64,000 nt of DNA from Streptococcaceae bacterium (GCA_902363395.1 CABIZZ010000001.1:992001-1056000); one strand, 5' to 3'; shown: positions 1-8,079, numbered from the stretch's first letter. Numbers and translations: made by a program. Notes: generated by a model not told the origin, from the sequence alone.

Positions 1-1197
1 TCCCAGCCATACTTTAAAGAGCAAGCAGATGTCCTTGGGGCTTTAAATGGTTTTGTTCAAGAAAATTTGAGCGGGTTCAACGTCTTAAAACTCTATGTAC
101 GGGAAGAATCATCGCAAGAAGAATTCCGCACTATTACCCGTCGACTCCAAGAAGTTGGATTTAAAGCGAATTTTATTTCTGGACTGATGATGCCTATTCT
201 GAATGCAATCTCTGATTTGACCTATCTTTTGGTCGCAGTTATCGGAGCCATTCAAGTTCTTGCAGGTCGTCTGACAGTTGGGAACATGCAGGCTTTTGTC
301 CAGTATGTCTGGCAGATCAATCAGCCTATTCAAAACTTGAGTCAGTTGGCTGGAACCTTGCAAAGTGCCAAATCTTCACTGGATCGTGTCTTCCAAGTCC
401 TTGATGAACCAGATGAAGTACTCGGTAAAAATGAAGCTCTGGACAAGGAATTGACTGGACAGGTTAGCTTTAACCATGTGGACTTCCAATATGTGGAAGA
501 TAAGCCATTGATCCGCGACTTTAATCTTGAGGTTAATCCAGGTGAGATGGTGGCCATTGTCGGACCTACAGGTGCAGGAAAAACCACGCTCATCAATCTG
601 CTGATGCGTTTCTACGATGTGACCAAGGGGGCTATTACGGTAGATGGACATGATATCCGTGACCTATCTCGTCAAGATTATCGAAAACAGTTTGGGATGG
701 TCCTTCAGGATGCTTGGCTTTATGAAGGGACCATTAAAGAAAATCTGCGCTTTGGAAACTTGGATGCAACAGACGAAGAGATTGTCGCTGCTGCCAAAGC
801 TGCTAATGTAGACCACTTTATCCGGACGCTTCCGGGGGGCTACAATATGGAGATGAACCAAGAGTCTAGTAATATCTCTTTGGGACAGAAGCAGTTGTTG
901 ACTATTGCGCGTGCCCTGCTAGCTGATCCTAAAATTTTGATTTTGGATGAGGCGACGTCTTCAGTGGATACCCGTCTAGAACTCTTGATTCAAAAGGCTA
1001 TGAAGAACTTGATGAAGGGACGGACTAGCTTTGTCATTGCTCACCGCTTGTCTACGATCCAAGAAGCGGACAAGATTTTAGTCCTTAAAGAAGGACAGAT
1101 CATCGAACAAGGGAATCATGAGTCTCTCTTGGCTGCAAAAGGATTCTATTACGACTTGTACATGAGCCAATTCTCCAAGAAAGAGGAAGCTCAATAA
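1..1197 (+). CDS. ABC transporter, permease/ATPase half-exporter (5' end outside window)
   Basis: The frame is open from base 1, so this is the 3' part of a gene that starts upstream; the TTG at 67 is an internal Leu codon. The visible part holds the last membrane segments (about bases 180-370) and a complete nucleotide-binding domain: Walker A GPTGAGKTT, Q-loop region MVLQDAWLYEG, signature ISLGQKQ, Walker B LILDEATSSVD with the catalytic Glu present, and switch His in VIAHRLST. This layout is typical of heterodimeric multidrug exporters of the LmrCD/PatAB type, where the half with the intact Glu is the catalytically competent one; the partner is presumably upstream. The signature is SLGQ rather than SGGQ. 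The substrate cannot be told from sequence. Confidence 0.9.
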   Translation, partial: SQPYFKEQADVLGALNGFVQENLSGFNVLKLYVREESSQEEFRTITRRLQEVGFKANFISGLMMPILNAISDLTYLLVAVIGAIQVLAGRLTVGNMQAFVQYVWQINQPIQNLSQLAGTLQSAKSSLDRVFQVLDEPDEVLGKNEALDKELTGQVSFNHVDFQYVEDKPLIRDFNLEVNPGEMVAIVGPTGAGKTTLINLLMRFYDVTKGAITVDGHDIRDLSRQDYRKQFGMVLQDAWLYEGTIKENLRFGNLDATDEEIVAAAKAANVDHFIRTLPGGYNMEMNQESSNISLGQKQLLTIARALLADPKILILDEATSSVDTRLELLIQKAMKNLMKGRTSFVIAHRLSTIQEADKILVLKEGQIIEQGNHESLLAAKGFYYDLYMSQFSKKEEAQ

Positions 1198-1204
1198 ATT
1201 CGTC

Positions 1205-1228
1205 AAAAAAGAGCCGTTGCTCTTTTTT
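1205..1228 (+). terminator. Rho-independent terminator of the ABC exporter gene
   Basis: Perfect 10-bp arms AAAAAAGAGC and GCTCTTTTTT around a CGTT loop, ending in a T run, begin 7 bases after the stop codon. Confidence 0.85.
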
Positions 1229-1267
1229 GTTAGGCAAAACACTTCATTTTGTTAGAAGTCGGATTTC

Positions 1268-1296
1268 TTGAAGGTGGTTGTTTTATTTGCTATAAT
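1268..1296 (+). promoter_or_regulatory. Sigma-70-type promoter of the GNAT gene
   Basis: TTGAAG, a 17-bp spacer and a perfect TATAAT lie 22 bases before the chosen ATG at 1318. An upstream in-frame TTG at 1249 would lie before the transcription start, so it is not used. Confidence 0.7.
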
Positions 1297-1317
1297 CGTA
1301 GCAGAAATGGAGGCTTT

Positions 1318-1872
1318 ATGCGCTTAACCAGCCAATTAATCACTGAAACGTTCCCAGATTTGGATAAGGTCGAAAGGCTTAACATTGAAGCTTTTCCAGA
1401 AGAGGAACGGATTCCTTTATCGGAGTTTTTACGCTATACGGATAATGATGACGCTCACTTTTTCGCTTTTTACAATGAGGAAGAATTTGTCGGATTTGCC
1501 TTTGCTATTTCAAATACTAAGGCCTTTTACGTCAGTTTCTTTGCTATTATGCCTCACTTGCGGAGTCACGGCTATGGTCAAGAAATTATTGAAAAATTAG
1601 TGGAATTTTACCAACGTACCATGTTGTTAGAAGTTGAGCGATTGGATGAAGAATGTGATAATCTAGAGCAACGTCAAGCTCGGATGGATTTCTATATTCG
1701 AAATGGCTTTAAAACAGCCAATGCTTTTCTTGAATACGAAGACCTTAGTTTCGAGATTCTCTACCGAGGAGAGGGCTTCGATGAGGAGGCCTATCGTGAT
1801 ATCTTCCGTAAACTTCAGGAAGAGAATTATTTTGATTTCCGCATCCAATACCGACGCTTTAGTGAAGATTAA
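1318..1872 (+). CDS. GNAT-family N-acetyltransferase
   Basis: A 184-residue protein. The start is the ATG at 1318, preceded by GGAGG and by a good promoter. The N-terminal half has the GNAT strand-helix pattern, with a central strand FYVSFFAIMPHLRSHGYGQEII that contains the acetyl-CoA-binding R/Q-x-x-G-x-G/A-like loop (RSHGYG). A C-terminal RMDFYIRNGFK segment resembles the usual YxxxGF motif B. The acidic tail is not informative. It stands alone between two terminators, so it is a monocistronic unit. The acceptor is unknown; small amines, antibiotics or protein N-termini are all possible. Confidence 0.8.
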   Translation: MRLTSQLITETFPDLDKVERLNIEAFPEEERIPLSEFLRYTDNDDAHFFAFYNEEEFVGFAFAISNTKAFYVSFFAIMPHLRSHGYGQEIIEKLVEFYQRTMLLEVERLDEECDNLEQRQARMDFYIRNGFKTANAFLEYEDLSFEILYRGEGFDEEAYRDIFRKLQEENYFDFRIQYRRFSED

Positions 1873-1881
1873 AAACAAAAG

Positions 1882-1916
1882 GTGCTTCTCTGTTGCATAG
1901 CAGGGAAGCACTTTTT
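1882..1916 (+). terminator. Terminator of the GNAT gene
   Basis: Arms GTGCTTCTCTG and CAGGGAAGCAC (11 bp, one G-U) around an 8-base loop, followed by TTTTTT. Confidence 0.85.
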
Positions 1917-2028
1917 TAATTAATGGATGAAGAAGTAAATAAGTATATTAATTTGTAGCCTGATATTTCATAACAAAATAAATCAACTCATAAGATAGTT
2001 CTTAAGTGAATAAATCAGATAAAAAGAA

Positions 2029-2057
2029 TTGCCGTGGTGGAAGAAAGCTGTTATACT
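2029..2057 (+). promoter_or_regulatory. Promoter of brnQ
   Basis: TTGCCG, a 17-bp spacer and TATACT lie 31 bases before the ATG at 2089. An in-frame start at 2029 would coincide with the -35 box and is therefore rejected. Confidence 0.6.
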
Positions 2058-2088
2058 AGATAAGATTGAAAAATGTAAAGGAGAACAC

Positions 2089-3402
2089 ATGTTACGAAAA
2101 GGTTCCTTAACAGGTTTACTGTTATTTGGTATTTTCTTCGGTGCAGGGAACTTAATCTTTCCGCCTGCACTGGGTGCCCAATCGGGTAGCCATTTTTGGC
2201 CAGCTATTGCTGGATTTGTCTTATCAGGAGTAGGAATTGCGATTATTACCTTGATCATTGGGACGCTCAATCCTAAAGGCTATATTCATGAGATTTCACG
2301 TAAAATCGCCCCTTGGTTTGCTATCGTTTATCTAGTAGCCTTGTACCTCTCTATTGGCCCTTTCTTTGCCATTCCAAGAACGGCTACTGTTTCCTACGAA
2401 GTTGGAATTGCCCCCTTGTTAGGACAATCAGGTAGTAGACTCTTCATTTTCACCTTGGTTTATTTCTGTTTAGCCTATTTGATTGCCCTCTATCCATCTA
2501 AGATCCTGGATAGTATTGGTCGGATTTTGACACCAATCTTTGCAATCTTGATTGTTGTATTGGTTGCCCTCGGTGCTCTCAAGTACAGCGGGCACGCGCC
2601 ACAAGTGGCAACAGAAGCCTACCAAGCATCTGCCTTTGGTCAAGGTTTCCTTGAAGGGTACAATACCTTGGATGCCCTTGCTTCAGTGGCCTTTAGTGTG
2701 ATTGCGGTAACCACCCTCAATCAACTTGGTTTCACCAGCAAGAAGGAATACATTAAAACCATCTGGATCGTTGGGATCGTCGTAGCCATCGGCTTTAGTA
2801 TTTTATACATTGGCTTGGGTTACCTTGGAAATCATTTCCCAATTCCAGCAAAAGTGATGGCCTCTGATGCCAATAAAGGGGTCTATGTCCTTTCAGAAGC
2901 GACCAAGGCTATCTTTGGCCCAGCTGCTCAAATCTTTCTTGCGGGTATGGTGACGGTGACTTGCTTCACGACAACAGCCGGTTTGATCGTGTCAACAGGA
3001 GAATTCTTCCATAACACCTTCCCTAAAATCTCTTACAAGGTCTATGCGACAATCTTCACTTTGATTGGTTTTGCGATTGCCAATCTTGGCTTGAGCGCCA
3101 TTATTGCCTATTCATTACCTGTTTTGATGATCCTCTATCCAATTACTATTACTATTGTGTTGATTGTGATTGTAAATAAATTTACTCAACTATCAAAACC
3201 AGGAATGCAACTAACTATTTTCTTAGTTAGCTTGGTGGCGATTGCAGATGTTCTTGCAAGCACCTTCAAACTTACAGGTCTGGCAAACGTCATTAAAACT
3301 TTACCATTTGCTGCCCAATCCCTCCCATGGTTACTCCCAGCAGTAGTTGGTATTGTCCTCTCTCTTTTCTTGCCAAATAAACAAAGTGCAGAAGAAGAAT
3401 AA
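2089..3402 (+). CDS. brnQ: Branched-chain amino acid carrier (LIVCS family)
   Basis: A 437-residue polytopic membrane protein starting at ATG 2089, just after AAAGGAGAA. The opening (GLLLFGIFFGAGNLIFPP) is the diagnostic BrnQ/LIVCS N-terminus, and about twelve hydrophobic segments follow to the end. The family imports Leu, Ile and Val with Na+ or H+. Full length for the family. It is a single-gene unit with its own promoter and a strong terminator. No CodY box was recognised upstream, although CodY control of such carriers is common in the phylum. Confidence 0.9.
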   Translation: MLRKGSLTGLLLFGIFFGAGNLIFPPALGAQSGSHFWPAIAGFVLSGVGIAIITLIIGTLNPKGYIHEISRKIAPWFAIVYLVALYLSIGPFFAIPRTATVSYEVGIAPLLGQSGSRLFIFTLVYFCLAYLIALYPSKILDSIGRILTPIFAILIVVLVALGALKYSGHAPQVATEAYQASAFGQGFLEGYNTLDALASVAFSVIAVTTLNQLGFTSKKEYIKTIWIVGIVVAIGFSILYIGLGYLGNHFPIPAKVMASDANKGVYVLSEATKAIFGPAAQIFLAGMVTVTCFTTTAGLIVSTGEFFHNTFPKISYKVYATIFTLIGFAIANLGLSAIIAYSLPVLMILYPITITIVLIVIVNKFTQLSKPGMQLTIFLVSLVAIADVLASTFKLTGLANVIKTLPFAAQSLPWLLPAVVGIVLSLFLPNKQSAEEE

Positions 3403-3414
3403 GTCGTCAATTGA

Positions 3415-3443
3415 ACTCCAAAGTGATATGCTTTGGAGTTTTT
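3415..3443 (+). terminator. Terminator of brnQ
   Basis: Perfect 9-bp arms ACTCCAAAG and CTTTGGAGT around a 7-base loop, then TTTTG. Confidence 0.85.
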
Positions 3444-3561
3444 GTTTGGCTTTGAAACTAGTTTCTAAATGATCGTTTAGAAATCAAAGCGTAGCAGAAA
3501 TTTTTAATTTAGGAGCTGGAATGTTATACTAGTTGTAGCATATCAATATACGGAGTGTTTT

Positions 3562-4269
3562 ATGAATCAAATCGTTTTCTCCTTTACTGTCTTTCTGGCA
3601 GGGATTCTTTCCTTTTTCTCTCCCTGTGTCTTTCCTTTGCTTCCGGTATACATCGGGGTCTTGCTAGGAAGTGATCAGGAAAAATCCATTCAGATTTTTG
3701 GGAAGAAGATTCGCTGGCATGGTCTTGTAAAGACCTTGTGTTTTATCGCAGGGATTTCTGTTATTTTCCTCATTATTGGTTTCGGGGCAGGTCTACTTGG
3801 TCAAATCATGTACACCAACTGGTTCCGATACTTGATGGGCGCGCTGATCATTATCCTTGGTCTTCATCAGATGGAAGTCTTTCACTTTAATTTCTTAGAA
3901 AAGCAAAAAACAATGGATTTCGGGGCGAACAAGCACAAGAATGAATTACTTTCAGCTTTTCTGCTTGGGCTTGGTTTTAGCTTTGGCTGGACGCCATGTA
4001 TCGGTCCGGTTCTAGGCTCTGTACTTGCCTTAGCAGCATCCAATGGTCAAGATGCCCTCATGGGTGCTCTCTATCTCTTTATCTATACACTAGGGATGGC
4101 TATTCCGTTTTTACTTTTGGCCTTAGCGTCTGGGATTGTTCTCCCATACTTTAATCGTCTAAAACCCCATCTCTTGTTACTGAAGAAAATTGGTGGCTTG
4201 ATTATCATCATTATGGGGATTTTGTTACTCTTGGGACAATTGAATAGCTTGTCTGCTATCTTTTCATAA
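3562..4269 (+). CDS. ccdA: CcdA-type thiol-disulfide transmembrane electron carrier
   Basis: A 235-residue membrane protein with six predicted helices. The two conserved redox Cys of the CcdA/DsbD-beta family are visible: Cys22 in FFSPCVFPLLP and Cys146 in GWTPCIGPV. The family passes electrons from cytoplasmic thioredoxin across the membrane to an extracytoplasmic thioredoxin-like partner. That partner is the next gene, 22 bases downstream, so the two form an operon. Pneumococcus has equivalent ccdA-etrx pairs that serve surface methionine sulfoxide reductases. A TATACT box about 35 bases upstream is a plausible -10. Confidence 0.9.
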   Translation: MNQIVFSFTVFLAGILSFFSPCVFPLLPVYIGVLLGSDQEKSIQIFGKKIRWHGLVKTLCFIAGISVIFLIIGFGAGLLGQIMYTNWFRYLMGALIIILGLHQMEVFHFNFLEKQKTMDFGANKHKNELLSAFLLGLGFSFGWTPCIGPVLGSVLALAASNGQDALMGALYLFIYTLGMAIPFLLLALASGIVLPYFNRLKPHLLLLKKIGGLIIIIMGILLLLGQLNSLSAIFS

Positions 4270-4291
4270 ATCAAATGGAGGTTTACTCATT

Positions 4292-4864
4292 ATGAAAGTT
4301 ATTAAATACGCCTGTTTTTCGCTTCTTTCTCTATCCATCTTGACTGCTTGCTCTATGAATCAGTCCGAAAGTGGCATGAACAATCAATCCATGGATAATC
4401 AATCAATGACCAATACTAGCACAAGTAAACATCCTTTAGTAGGAAAAGAAGCTAGTGACTTCGAGCTAAAGGATATGAAAGGGAATACGGTCAAACTTTC
4501 AGACTATAGAGGGAAAAAGGTTTACTTGAAATTCTGGGCGACTTGGTGTGGTCCTTGCCGACAAAGTATGCCTGAACTGAATAAACTAGTCGAAGAAAAG
4601 GACCGGGACTTTGAGATTCTTACCGTTATGGCACCAGGGATGCAAGGAGAAAAAACAGAAGAAGAGTTCGTCAAATGGTTTGCCCAACAAGACTATCAAT
4701 CAGTTCCTGTTTTGTACAATCCGGATGGATCTGCCTTTATGAATTACCAAGTCCGTTCGATCCCTACGGAAGTCTTTATCGATAGCCAAGGAAAGATTGG
4801 ACATGTTCAATTAGGGGCAATTTCAAACGAAGATGCCAAGAAGATTATCAAAGAGTTGAAATAA
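4292..4864 (+). CDS. Surface thioredoxin-like lipoprotein (TlpA/Etrx type)
   Basis: A 190-residue protein with a lipoprotein signal whose lipobox LTAC puts the lipidated residue at Cys20. A Met/Asn/Ser-rich linker (about residues 21-46) follows, then a thioredoxin fold with active site FWATWCGPC (Cys86, Cys89) and the cis-Pro loop in VRSIPTEVF. It should be anchored on the outer membrane face and kept reduced by the upstream CcdA. Likely clients are oxidised extracellular proteins such as methionine sulfoxide reductases, by analogy with pneumococcal Etrx1/Etrx2; no msrAB gene is linked here. The linker repeats (NNQSMDNQSMTN) are a minor oddity. Confidence 0.88.
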   Translation: MKVIKYACFSLLSLSILTACSMNQSESGMNNQSMDNQSMTNTSTSKHPLVGKEASDFELKDMKGNTVKLSDYRGKKVYLKFWATWCGPCRQSMPELNKLVEEKDRDFEILTVMAPGMQGEKTEEEFVKWFAQQDYQSVPVLYNPDGSAFMNYQVRSIPTEVFIDSQGKIGHVQLGAISNEDAKKIIKELK

Positions 4865-4865
4865 A

Positions 4866-5046
4866 AGAGGCTGGGACAAAAGTCCTAGCCTCTCAATTGT
4901 CTTTGGATTGTCGAGCAAGACGCAGTGGTTGAGTGGGCTCTAATACGCTGATTTCATCAGCTTTTACAGCCCTACTCAACTGTGCGGAGGTGGGACGACG
5001 AAATCGAATTCTAATGAATTACCGATTTCTGTCCCACTCTCTTTTT
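4866..5046. repeat. 180-bp three-hairpin intergenic repeat, copy 1
   Basis: This is one of three near-identical copies in the window (others at 30104 and 31709). It fills the whole space between two convergent stop codons. Left stem: GAGGCTGGGAC and GTCCTAGCCTC around AAAA. Middle stem: GTTGAGTGGGCT with AGCCCTACTCAAC, capped by GCTGAT-TTC-ATCAGC. Right stem: GTGGGAC..CGAAATCG with CGATTTC.GTCCCAC, followed by a T run. It may work as a bidirectional terminator or be a mobile miniature element. Short ORFs within it are not genes. Confidence 0.85.
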
Positions 5047-5047
5047 A

Positions 5048-6292
5048 TTAGTTGCTTGCACCAGAAGTTGCATCTGCATCTCCGTGACCTCCGTCACCGT
5101 GTCCTCCAGCATCTGAAGCACCAGAAGTTGCATCTGCATCACCATGACCACCAGCAGGAGCAAATGGCCCGCTTCCGCCTACAAGGCGTTGACCAGTTGT
5201 TTGAAGGTACCAATCTAACCATGGTTTAAAGTTAAAGACGATTTCGTTGATACCAGCGTAAGAACCATCTTCATAGTACATGGCTTGGTAGTTGTGAGTA
5301 TTGATTACGCCTTCTGGAGATCCTGGAACAATGGTACGAACATATTCTTGGTTCCCATTGCGAAGAGTACCGATGACCCATTCAACGTTTTTCATACGTG
5401 CTGGTGGAAGAGAACCGTGAACGGTTGACATCCGGCTACCTGATTGAGGTGGCACGCGTTTCGCAAACATGGTATCTGGATCTTGGTGGGCATTGTTGTA
5501 GTAGAGGAACTGGTTGTTATCATCAGCGTATGTCAATTCGAAAGGCATAGCTTTCAAGAACATATCGATTTGATTAACAGTCAGGATACCGTGGTCCAAT
5601 TTGACATAAGTATCACCAGATACAGCCCCTGTAATTTCTGCAACTTTTTCTACCCAATCTGGATCATCCGGATCAACCTCAGTAACAGTAGTAGCGATTG
5701 GTTTTCCGCAATCCAAATCTTCTGGTTCAATTGGTTTTGGTTTTTTCAATTTAGAAACGACTCCTACGTATTTCACAAAGTTATCTAAACAAGTTTCAAG
5801 GAATTTAACAGTTCCTTCGTTAACGATGTTGCCATCTGCATCAAAGGCTTCTTTCGCTTTTCCTAGAAGGAATTCGTTCCCTGGAAGGGTATAGGCATTG
5901 ACACCTGGAGCATCCAGAATCTTACGAAGGTGAACTTGGGCACGAGAAGTCCCTTGGTCGTAGTAAGAAGCACCTACAATCATGACAGGTTTGCTTTCAA
6001 ATGGATGAACTTCATAGGAAAGCCATTCTAAAACAGATTTTAATCCTGCTGAAATAGTGTGGTTGTGTTCAGGTGTTGCGATAATCACACCATCAGCACG
6101 GGTGATTTTATTGTTAAGGAGACGCAATTGGAAGCTTTCGTCCCATTTCTCATCTTGGTTAAACATTGGAACTTCATCGATTTCAAGAACTTCTAATTCA
6201 AATTTGATCTTAAAATGACGACGGATGAATTCCAAAAGTTTGCGGTTATATGATTGGTCGTAGTTTGATCCTACAAGTCCTACAAATTTCAT
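5048..6292 (-). CDS. NADPH-dependent FMN reductase - PAS-like fusion with flavinylation-motif tail
   Basis: A 414-residue, three-part protein with no signal or membrane segment. Residues 1-185 form a flavodoxin-like NADPH-dependent FMN reductase (VGSNYDQSYNRKLL phosphate loop, ATPEHNHTISAGLKSVLEWLS). Residues about 215-355 look like the PAS_10-type domain of DUF438 proteins (LTYADDNNQFLYYNN and HGSLPPARMKNVEWVIGTLRNG). The tail from residue 371 is Gly/His/Asp-rich and contains GGHGDADATSGAS twice, 20 residues apart. The DATSGAS core (387-393 and 407-413) fits the ApbE target motif D-x-x-S/T-G-A-T/S. ApbE is encoded two genes upstream in the same operon (gaps 18 and 24 bp). I infer a cytoplasmic redox enzyme carrying one or two covalent FMN groups. 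The stop codon abuts the 180-bp repeat. Confidence 0.75.
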   Translation of the reverse strand: MKFVGLVGSNYDQSYNRKLLEFIRRHFKIKFELEVLEIDEVPMFNQDEKWDESFQLRLLNNKITRADGVIIATPEHNHTISAGLKSVLEWLSYEVHPFESKPVMIVGASYYDQGTSRAQVHLRKILDAPGVNAYTLPGNEFLLGKAKEAFDADGNIVNEGTVKFLETCLDNFVKYVGVVSKLKKPKPIEPEDLDCGKPIATTVTEVDPDDPDWVEKVAEITGAVSGDTYVKLDHGILTVNQIDMFLKAMPFELTYADDNNQFLYYNNAHQDPDTMFAKRVPPQSGSRMSTVHGSLPPARMKNVEWVIGTLRNGNQEYVRTIVPGSPEGVINTHNYQAMYYEDGSYAGINEIVFNFKPWLDWYLQTTGQRLVGGSGPFAPAGGHGDADATSGASDAGGHGDGGHGDADATSGASN

Positions 6293-6310
6293 GCTAGTAT
6301 GTCTCCTATC

Positions 6311-6916
6311 TTACAAGTTTTCCCAGTCGAAGTCTTCGGCATCTTTGCGAAGCAGTTCTTGAGCGTTGCGCAGTTTTTCAGTAACTTTAACAAAGATACG
6401 GAAATCATCAAAGATGGCGTCGAGTTTCTTGATGACATCAAGGTCTACCAAGTCACCATTTTGATCAAACGCTTGAAGAGAGTGAGAAAGCAAGAATTCG
6501 TCTGGAAGAACAGTTGCTTTGATTTCTGGTGAGTTCAAGATTTGACGAAGTTGCAATTGCGCACGAGAAGAACCAAGTGTTCCATATGATGCACCTGTGA
6601 TCATCACCGGCTTGCTTAAGAGTGGGTAGATCCCATAAGATAACCAAGCAAGGGCGCTCATCAAGACAGCTGGGATGGAATGATCGTATTCTGGTGTGCC
6701 AATGATGACACCATCAGCTTCCTCGATTTTAGCAGCAATCTCTAAGATAGCTTCAGGGACTTGTTTGTTGGCTGGCTTGTTGAAGACAGGGATATCTTTG
6801 ATTTCAACCAATTCAATTTCAGCCTTGTCAGCAAAATGCTTTTGCATGTATTGAAGTAGTTGGCGGTTTGTTGAACGTTTGGAGTTTGTTCCAACGATCG
6901 CAATAAGTTTTGTCAT
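6311..6916 (-). CDS. NADPH-dependent FMN reductase
   Basis: A 201-residue flavodoxin-like protein with the same fold as the N-terminal domain of the next gene: GTNSKRSTNRQLLQY phosphate-binding loop, GTPEYDHSIPAVLMSALAWLS FMN-contact segment, and GASYGTLGSSRAQLQLRQIL. It lacks the PAS-like and tail parts. The family reduces FMN or quinones with NAD(P)H. It lies between apbE (24 bp upstream) and its longer paralogue (18 bp downstream) on the minus strand, so the three are probably cotranscribed. The two paralogues could form a heterodimer. The electron acceptor is unknown. Confidence 0.85.
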   Translation of the reverse strand: MTKLIAIVGTNSKRSTNRQLLQYMQKHFADKAEIELVEIKDIPVFNKPANKQVPEAILEIAAKIEEADGVIIGTPEYDHSIPAVLMSALAWLSYGIYPLLSKPVMITGASYGTLGSSRAQLQLRQILNSPEIKATVLPDEFLLSHSLQAFDQNGDLVDLDVIKKLDAIFDDFRIFVKVTEKLRNAQELLRKDAEDFDWENL

Positions 6917-6940
6917 GGAAATTCCTTTCTGAAATTAAAA

Positions 6941-7864
6941 TTACAAATAATCATGTAGCCCACTGGTATAGGCGAGGCGACCTGACTGATAGACTAGAAT
7001 AGCATCCATGCCAGGTAAGGTTTCAACAATATTTAAAATGTTGGACGGTTCTTCACCGAACAAGCGCGTTGTCCAAATCTCCCCATCGACTGATCGTTCA
7101 GAAATAATCGTGAGACTTGCCAGTTCCGTTTCGACAGGATAGCCAGTTTGAGGATCAAAAATATGATGGAAGGTCTGGCCGTCAACCTCGAGGTGACGAA
7201 CATAGGTCCCTGATGTCACGACGGACTTATCAGTTACAGATAGAACTAGTAAATGTTCCCCTCTTGGAAGCTGAGGATTTTGAATCCCAATTCGCCAGGG
7301 GCGATGACTGACAGGGTTTTGACCAAGGGTAAGGATATTGCCCCCCAAATCAATTAAAGCCTGCTCAATTCCCTGACGACGGAGATAACTAGCCAGTAAA
7401 TCAGCACTAAACCCCTTAGCTAAAGCGCCTAGATCAATTTTCATCCCTTTTCTTTTGAGAAAAACAGTTTGTTGATCTGGATCCAAACAAATCTGATGAG
7501 GGTCAATAACTGTTAGGGCTTGTTCAATTTCTACTTGATCAGGCTTCCTAGCATCTGAAAAACCAATTCTCCAAGTTTGGACAAGTGGACCGATCGCAAT
7601 GTTTAAATGACTTCCTTGCGCCTGACTATGAGTCGTTCCAAGTGCGATCAGCGAAAAAAGATCTGGATGAACCTTTACGGGTTCAATGCCAGCCTTTTGA
7701 TTGACCTCCATCAATTCAGAAGAAGAATCATTGGCACTAAATCGATGCTCATAGGATCGCAGGAGACTAAAGCAATCGGCCAGTATTTGGTCAGCTTGTT
7801 GATGAGAAATCGAAACGGTTATGGTGGAGCCCATTAGGCGTTCGGATCGACTAGTTAGTTCCAC
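6941..7864 (-). CDS. apbE: FAD:protein FMN transferase (flavin transferase)
   Basis: A 307-residue ApbE-family protein. Family motifs seen: MGSTITVSI near the N-terminus, DLGALAKGFSAD (residues 144-155, the FAD/Mg site), ALIDLGGNI, and HHIFDPQTGYPV (233-244). The family uses FAD and Mg2+ to attach FMN through a phosphoester bond to Thr/Ser in the motif D-x-x-S/T-G-A-T/S. Many ApbE proteins are exported lipoproteins, but this one has no signal peptide or lipobox, so it should act in the cytoplasm. The only motif-bearing protein I see nearby is the last gene of its own operon, which is the obvious target. Confidence 0.9.
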   Translation of the reverse strand: MELTSRSERLMGSTITVSISHQQADQILADCFSLLRSYEHRFSANDSSSELMEVNQKAGIEPVKVHPDLFSLIALGTTHSQAQGSHLNIAIGPLVQTWRIGFSDARKPDQVEIEQALTVIDPHQICLDPDQQTVFLKRKGMKIDLGALAKGFSADLLASYLRRQGIEQALIDLGGNILTLGQNPVSHRPWRIGIQNPQLPRGEHLLVLSVTDKSVVTSGTYVRHLEVDGQTFHHIFDPQTGYPVETELASLTIISERSVDGEIWTTRLFGEEPSNILNIVETLPGMDAILVYQSGRLAYTSGLHDYL

Positions 7865-7979
7865 AAATAGTAAACCACCTTTCCAATATTCACCTACTTC
7901 AAGTTTATCAAAAAGAAAGCCATTTCACAATCCCTTCAAGCAAAATTATTGACATTTTTCAGGACTTATGCAAATGTAT

Positions 7980-7997
7980 TTGAAAATAATATCACAA
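7980..7997. promoter_or_regulatory. Candidate Rex (NADH-sensing repressor) operator
   Basis: TTGAAAATAATATCACAA compares with the Rex consensus TTGTGA-6W-TCACAA. The right half is perfect, the left half matches 4 of 6, and the centre is all A/T. It lies 17 bases before the -35 box of nox and 115 bases from apbE. Rex control of nox is known in streptococci, but this site is only a motif match. Confidence 0.35.
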
Positions 7998-8013
7998 ATT
8001 GTAAGCAAAAAAT

Positions 8014-8043
8014 TTGGAAACGATATCATTTTCATGTTATAAT
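8014..8043 (+). promoter_or_regulatory. Promoter of nox
   Basis: TTGGAA, an 18-bp spacer and TATAAT, with an extended -10 TG at 8035-8036. The ATG at 8080 follows AAAGGTAGG. Confidence 0.75.
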
Positions 8044-8079
8044 TGTATGGTAAATAAAATTAAAGGTAGGATTTTTTCT

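Noticed and set aside
4933..5229. A 98-codon ORF at the first 180-bp repeat (similar ones at the other copies)
   Set aside because: It lies in the repeat and then antisense to the reductase gene; it has no ribosome site and the similar frames exist only because the repeat is copied.
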